Source: Bordetella parapertussis
Lineage (GTDB): Bacteria > Pseudomonadota > Gammaproteobacteria > Burkholderiales > Burkholderiaceae
Assembly: GCA_945901665.1 (NCBI GenBank)
Contig: CAMDLJ010000056.1
Span: 1 to 10,767 of the forward strand
Direction: 5' to 3'
DNA: 10,767 nt
Part shown: in pieces, positions 7,831 to 10,767 of the stretch
How the letters are laid out: each line of letters opens with the position of its first letter
Position numbering within the stretch: position 1 is the stretch's first letter
The notes under the pieces: model-generated
Databases searched by the model: none
What the model was told of the DNA's origin: nothing
What the model saw: the letters and a program-made list of their open reading frames with translations, nothing else
Position numbers and translations under genes: made by a program

Positions 7831-7871
7831 AATAAATCCGCAAAAACCAACTGATCGTTGATTCACATCAA
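7831..7871 (-). promoter_or_regulatory. Perfect FNR box with possible class II promoter upstream of puc
   Basis: TTGATTCACATCAA at 7858-7871 matches the FNR/FnrL/Anr consensus TTGAT-N4-ATCAA at every fixed base. On the minus strand a TTTATT element (7836-7831) follows after 21 bp, almost the spacing of an FNR class II promoter (site centred near -41.5), giving a start near 7824 and a roughly 195-base leader to pucB. The other direction has only GC-rich sequence at the -10 distance. FNR-type proteins activate at low oxygen; upstream FNR-like sites are known at Rhodobacter puc operons. Confidence 0.65.
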
Positions 7872-7988
7872 CTTTTTTATTTCTTCGTGGTGGTGCACTG
7901 TGGCTTTGTTGCCCCATGGATCGGGGCAGGGGCGCGGCTGGCGCTGGGCGGACCCCCGTGACGGCTGCGGTGGCCTGTTGGGGCCCGT

Positions 7989-9170
7989 TCAGGCCCGGTG
8001 AGGTTGGCGCGAGCGGCGTTGTGGGCGTGTTGCGGGTGCTGCGCTGGGCAATTCGCGCTCGAGTGCACTGGCCTGGTGGATCACGCCCCCACCCAGGCAC
8101 ACCTCACCGTCGTACAACACCGCCGATTGACCAGGTGTCACGGCCCACTGCGCCGGGTCAAAGGCCAAGCCCAGGTGATCGGGGCCCATGGCGGTGACAT
8201 GACACGGGGCATCGGTTTGGCGGTAGCGGGTTTTGGCCGCCAAGGCGCTGGATTCGGGGGCCTGTCCAGACACCCAACTCAGGTCTTGCGCTTGCAAGTG
8301 CTGCGACAGCAGCCAGGGGTGGTCATGGCCTTGTACCACCCACAAGGTGTTGTGTTGCATGTCTTTGCGCGCCACAAACCAGGGCGCATGGTCGCCCGCA
8401 CCTCGCGCGGCACCGCTGGCTTTCACGCCACCAATGCCCAGGCCTTGGCGCTGGCCCAAGGTGTAAAAACTCAGGCCCATGTGCTCGCCCACACAGCGCC
8501 CGCGCTCGTCCAGCACCGGCCCGGGTGTGCTGGCGATGTAGCGGTTCAAAAAATCCCTGAACGGGCGCTCACCAATGAAGCAAATGCCGGTGGAGTCGCG
8601 CTTTTGGGCATTGGGCAAACCGATCTCGGTGGCCAAACGCCGCACTTCGCTTTTGTGCAGTTCGCCCACCGGAAACAGCGTTTGGCGCAATTGGTCTTGG
8701 CGCAAACGGTGCAAAAAATAACTTTGGTCTTTGCCCGGGTCCAGGCCTTTGAGCAACTGCACGGCGTCGCCTTGTTCGCGCACGCGGGCGTAGTGGCCGG
8801 TGGCAATTTTGTCAGCACCTCTTGCCATGGCGTGGTCTAAAAAGGCTTTGAATTTGATCTCTGCATTGCACAAGATATCCGGGTTGGGCGTGCGCCCAGC
8901 TTGGTACTCTTGCAAAAACTGGGCGAACACGCGGTCCTTGTATTCGGCAGCGAAGTTGATGTGTTCGATCTCGATGCCGATCACATCGGCCACCGCAGCG
9001 GCATCGACAAAGTCTTCGTTCGATGCGCAGTATTCGCTGTCATCGTCGTCTTCCCAGTTTTTCATGAAGATGCCCAGCACCTCATGGCCTTGTTGTTTGA
9101 GCAGCCAAGCACTCACCGCCGAGTCCACCCCGCCGCTCAAACCCACCACCACTTTGTGCTTCTTGGCCAT
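7989..9170 (-). CDS. mnmA: tRNA-specific 2-thiouridylase MnmA
   Basis: MnmA activates tRNA with ATP and transfers sulfur to make 2-thiouridine at wobble position 34 of Lys, Glu and Gln tRNAs. The 393-residue product begins [19 protein letters not shown]. The PP-loop SGGVDS is at residues 12-17, the catalytic pair is Cys101 ([12 protein letters not shown]) and Cys197 ([10 protein letters not shown]), and GKDQSYFL is at 146-153. It ends in a family-like LGGGVI segment plus about 25 extra residues rich in Ala, Arg and Pro. The start is fixed at ATG 9170 by family alignment; the frame stays open upstream only because it overlaps the Nudix gene. It lies 8 bases behind that gene, so the two form an operon. 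A nudJ-mnmA pair is also found in E. coli. Confidence 0.97.
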   Translation of the reverse strand: MAKKHKVVVGLSGGVDSAVSAWLLKQQGHEVLGIFMKNWEDDDDSEYCASNEDFVDAAAVADVIGIEIEHINFAAEYKDRVFAQFLQEYQAGRTPNPDILCNAEIKFKAFLDHAMARGADKIATGHYARVREQGDAVQLLKGLDPGKDQSYFLHRLRQDQLRQTLFPVGELHKSEVRRLATEIGLPNAQKRDSTGICFIGERPFRDFLNRYIASTPGPVLDERGRCVGEHMGLSFYTLGQRQGLGIGGVKASGAARGAGDHAPWFVARKDMQHNTLWVVQGHDHPWLLSQHLQAQDLSWVSGQAPESSALAAKTRYRQTDAPCHVTAMGPDHLGLAFDPAQWAVTPGQSAVLYDGEVCLGGGVIHQASALERELPSAAPATRPQRRSRQPHRA

Positions 9171-9178
9171 GCGCTGAA

Positions 9179-9688
9179 TTATCCGCGTGGCGCAGTGTGC
9201 AGCGCGTGCACCGACCCATCGGTGTGCAGTGCGGTCAGCGGCAGGCGCACACCCGCTTGGTGGTCCAGAACGCAGCGCAACACCAAGGGGCTGCGGTGTT
9301 GCGCCACGCTGGCTTGCACCTCGGCAGGGCTCATCCACAGGGTGCGCACAATGCCGTGATCCAAGCGGCGGCCCGCGATCGCTTCGCCCAAAGTGCCGCA
9401 AAACGCAAAGCGCAGGTAGGTGATGTCCTCTGCCGCTTGTTCGCCACGCGCTGGGCGCTGAAAACGCGCCATGTACACACCGACCAATGCCTCGGCACTG
9501 AAGGCGTGTGCAGTTTCTTCCAAGGCTTCGCGCTCGCAACCATGCACCAGCGACTCACCCGGGTCGAGGTGACCGGCCGGGTTGTTCAGGCGCAAGCCCT
9601 CTGGCGTGTGTTCCTCGATCAAGAGGTAGCGGCCTTGCCGTTCGATCACCGCCGCCACGGTGACGCTGGGTTTCCATCGCATGTCCAT
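9179..9688 (-). CDS. nudJ: Nudix hydrolase, NudJ-like phosphatase
   Basis: This is probably a cytoplasmic phosphohydrolase acting on nucleoside or prenyl-like (HMP-PP type) diphosphates, as E. coli NudJ does. The 169-residue protein opens [19 protein letters not shown]. The Nudix box spans 39-61: G39-HLDPG-E45-SLVHGCE-R53-E54-AL-E57-E58-T-A60. The catalytic Glu residues are all present, but the late Gly of the box is Ala. A following YLRFAF strand fits NudJ. ATG 9688 was taken; ATG 9682 (MRWKPSV) matches the NudJ N-terminus equally well, and neither has a clear ribosome site. The mnmA start is 8 bases after its stop, matching the nudJ-mnmA order of E. coli, which is the main reason for the gene name. 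Confidence 0.85.
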   Translation of the reverse strand: MDMRWKPSVTVAAVIERQGRYLLIEEHTPEGLRLNNPAGHLDPGESLVHGCEREALEETAHAFSAEALVGVYMARFQRPARGEQAAEDITYLRFAFCGTLGEAIAGRRLDHGIVRTLWMSPAEVQASVAQHRSPLVLRCVLDHQAGVRLPLTALHTDGSVHALHTAPRG

Positions 9689-9764
9689 GCCGCCATTGTC
9701 AGGCCCCGGCGGGTGCTGGCGCGCTCCAGCCCGCCTGAGACCTGGGCCAAACGGACAGCAACAG

Positions 9765-9834
9765 AGGCAAACCCGGTTGACAAGCCCTATTTATGCGATA
9801 TATTGACAACTCTTTATGTCAATAAAAGTTGACA
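9765..9834 (+). promoter_or_regulatory. crtE promoter with one perfect and two degenerate PpsR/CrtJ boxes on a 26-bp repeat
   Basis: TGTCAATAAAAGTTGACA (9817-9834) is a perfect and highly symmetric TGT-N12-ACA site. Two further TTGACA half sites lie exactly 26 and 52 bp upstream (9803-9808 and 9777-9782), placing degenerate boxes at 9791-9808 and 9765-9782. TTGACA at 9777-9782 with TATATT at 9799-9804 (16-bp spacer) forms a strong sigma-70-like promoter, with a start near 9811. The three sites would cover -35, -10 and the start region. AGGAG at 9841-9845 serves crtE. Confidence 0.8.
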
Positions 9835-9850
9835 CATTCAAGGAGTCCCC

Positions 9851-10759
9851 ATGGGAAACAATGTCCTCGCCCGCATCGAACAAGCGCTGGTCCAGCATTT
9901 GGCCCTGTCTGGCGGGCCGTCGGCGCCGCCGCGCTTGATGGCCGCCATGGGCCATGCGGTTTTTCCGGGTGGGGCGCGCATCCGGCCCCAGTTGTGTGTG
10001 GCCGTGGCGCGCGCTTGTGGCCAAGACGCCCCAGCCCTGACCGATGCCGCCGCCGTGGCCCTGGAGTTCATGCATTGCGCGTCCTTGGTGCACGACGACA
10101 TGCCTTGTTTTGACGATGCCGAAACCCGCCGTGGCCTGCCCACCGTGCACAAGCAGTTTGGCGAACCCTTGGCACTGTTGACCGGTGACGCTTTGATCGT
10201 GGCTGCCTACCAAACCCTGGTGCGCGCCGGTGCCGCCCATCCCCAGCGCTTGGTGGGCTTGCTCGAGTTGCTCGGTGAAGGCGTGGGCGCACCGTCGGGC
10301 ATCGTGGCGGGCCAAGCCTGGGAGTGCGAAACCCGTGCCGATCTGGGCCAATACCAGCGTGCCAAAACCGGGGCCTTGTTTGTCGCCGCCACCTGTTCGG
10401 GCGCTTTGTCTGCTGGCGCCGATCCACAGCCATGGCGCGCCCTGGGCGAATGCCTGGGCGAGGCTTACCAAGTGGCCGATGACATCCGCGACGTGATTGG
10501 CCAGGCCGAGGCCTTGGGCAAACCCGTGGGCCAAGACCTGCAACACAGCCGACCCAGCGCCGCCACCGATCTCGGTCTGGCCGGGGCGATCGCGCATTTC
10601 GAATCCCTGGTCCAAGCCACTGTGGATGCGGTGCCCGAGTGCGCCGCTGCGGCGGCCCTGCGCCAGTTGGTGCGCCACGAGTCCGAGCGCTTGGTGCCCC
10701 GCGAAGCATGCGAAAAGTACCGCCAAAGCCCTGCGACCGCTGGCCGTCAAACTGCCTAA
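9851..10759 (+). CDS. crtE: Geranylgeranyl diphosphate synthase CrtE
   Basis: CrtE elongates farnesyl diphosphate to geranylgeranyl diphosphate, the precursor of carotenoids and of the phytyl tail of bacteriochlorophyll. The 302-residue all-helical prenyltransferase has the first Asp-rich motif HDDMPCFDDAETRRG (Asp82, 83, 88, 89), the second DDIRD (210-214), and AVFPGGARIRP at 36-46, the form seen in purple-bacterial CrtE in place of the GGKRxRP of FPP synthases. GQAWE, AKTGALFVAAT and GKPVGQD also match Rhodobacter CrtE. The ATG has AGGAG 5 bases upstream. PpsR-type operators in its promoter support CrtE rather than the housekeeping IspA. The stop lies 8 bases before the window end, so any following photosynthesis genes are not visible. 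Confidence 0.95.
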   Translation: MGNNVLARIEQALVQHLALSGGPSAPPRLMAAMGHAVFPGGARIRPQLCVAVARACGQDAPALTDAAAVALEFMHCASLVHDDMPCFDDAETRRGLPTVHKQFGEPLALLTGDALIVAAYQTLVRAGAAHPQRLVGLLELLGEGVGAPSGIVAGQAWECETRADLGQYQRAKTGALFVAATCSGALSAGADPQPWRALGECLGEAYQVADDIRDVIGQAEALGKPVGQDLQHSRPSAATDLGLAGAIAHFESLVQATVDAVPECAAAAALRQLVRHESERLVPREACEKYRQSPATAGRQTA

Positions 10760-10767
10760 GCCCCTAA

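Larger units (their letters stand above)
7630..7988. other. Intergenic region between mnmA and pucB: regulatory, no gene seen
   Basis: This 359-base gap holds the puc control region. From the pucB side it contains the leader stem-loop, the two PpsR/CrtJ boxes and the FNR box. The AT-rich core (about 7700-7880) stands out from the GC-rich surroundings. The stretch 7881-7988, next to the mnmA stop, is GC-rich with only a weak GGGCC/GGCCC stem that overlaps the mnmA stop codon. No convincing small ORF was seen on either strand. Confidence 0.7.

Noticed and set aside
7857..7880. Hairpin GTTGAT/ATCAAC followed by TTTTTT, looking like a plus-strand intrinsic terminator
   Set aside because: No plus-strand gene lies upstream, and the dyad is an exact FNR box, which explains the symmetry better. 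A divergent small RNA ending here cannot be excluded.
9171..9539. N-terminal extension of the mnmA frame up to 9539
   Set aside because: It overlaps the Nudix gene in another frame; MnmA similarity begins exactly at ATG 9170.
9886..9988. GGARIRP instead of GGKRxRP in the prenyltransferase as a missing key residue
   Set aside because: Purple-bacterial CrtE proteins such as that of Rhodobacter carry the same GGARIRP form, so this marks the clade rather than a defect.
1..10767. Mobile elements, CRISPR arrays, tRNA or rRNA genes
   Set aside because: No transposase-like frame, terminal inverted repeat pair, regular repeat-spacer array or tRNA cloverleaf was recognised on either strand.

Overview
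The window reads as chromosomal DNA of a GC-rich, bacteriochlorophyll-making betaproteobacterium, probably in the Burkholderiales (a Comamonadaceae/Rubrivivax-type phototroph). This is inferred from three things: the order uvrA / YajR-type transporter / ssb, a purple-bacterial LH2 antenna operon with pucC, and a CrtE of the purple-bacterial clade. No insertion sequence, phage gene, tRNA, rRNA or CRISPR array was found.

Left block (1-5607): uvrA runs leftward and loses only its last few codons at the window edge. A YajR-like MFS transporter and ssb run rightward from the uvrA side, followed by a secreted lytic transglycosylase. This block is housekeeping (nucleotide excision repair, single-strand DNA binding, export, cell-wall remodelling).

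Middle block (5632-7871, minus strand): a peripheral light-harvesting operon read pucB-pucA-terminator-pucC-orf31-orf29. The alpha subunit carries Phe44-Leu45 where ordinary B850 antennae carry two aromatic residues. This is the signature of blue-shifted B800-820 (LH3-type) complexes. The beta subunit has Gln where the B800-contacting Arg usually lies. pucC has one in-frame TGA inside its sixth membrane segment but is otherwise open over its full length. Two tiny membrane-protein ORFs (31 and 29 codons) are tightly coupled to the end of pucC. Upstream of pucB are two PpsR/CrtJ operators (TGT-N12-ACA) exactly 26 bp apart, and a perfect FNR box (TTGAT-N4-ATCAA) placed like a class II activator site.

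Right block (7989-10759): the housekeeping pair nudJ-like/mnmA runs leftward. crtE (geranylgeranyl diphosphate synthase, the first carotenoid and phytol precursor step) runs rightward from a promoter with one perfect and two degenerate PpsR-type boxes on the same 26-bp repeat.

The puc and crtE promoters share one geometry: the -35 is the 3' end of one box, then a 16-bp spacer, then a -10 inside the next box. Antenna and pigment supply would therefore be repressed together by oxygen or light. Antenna synthesis may also be switched on by an FNR-type regulator at low oxygen.
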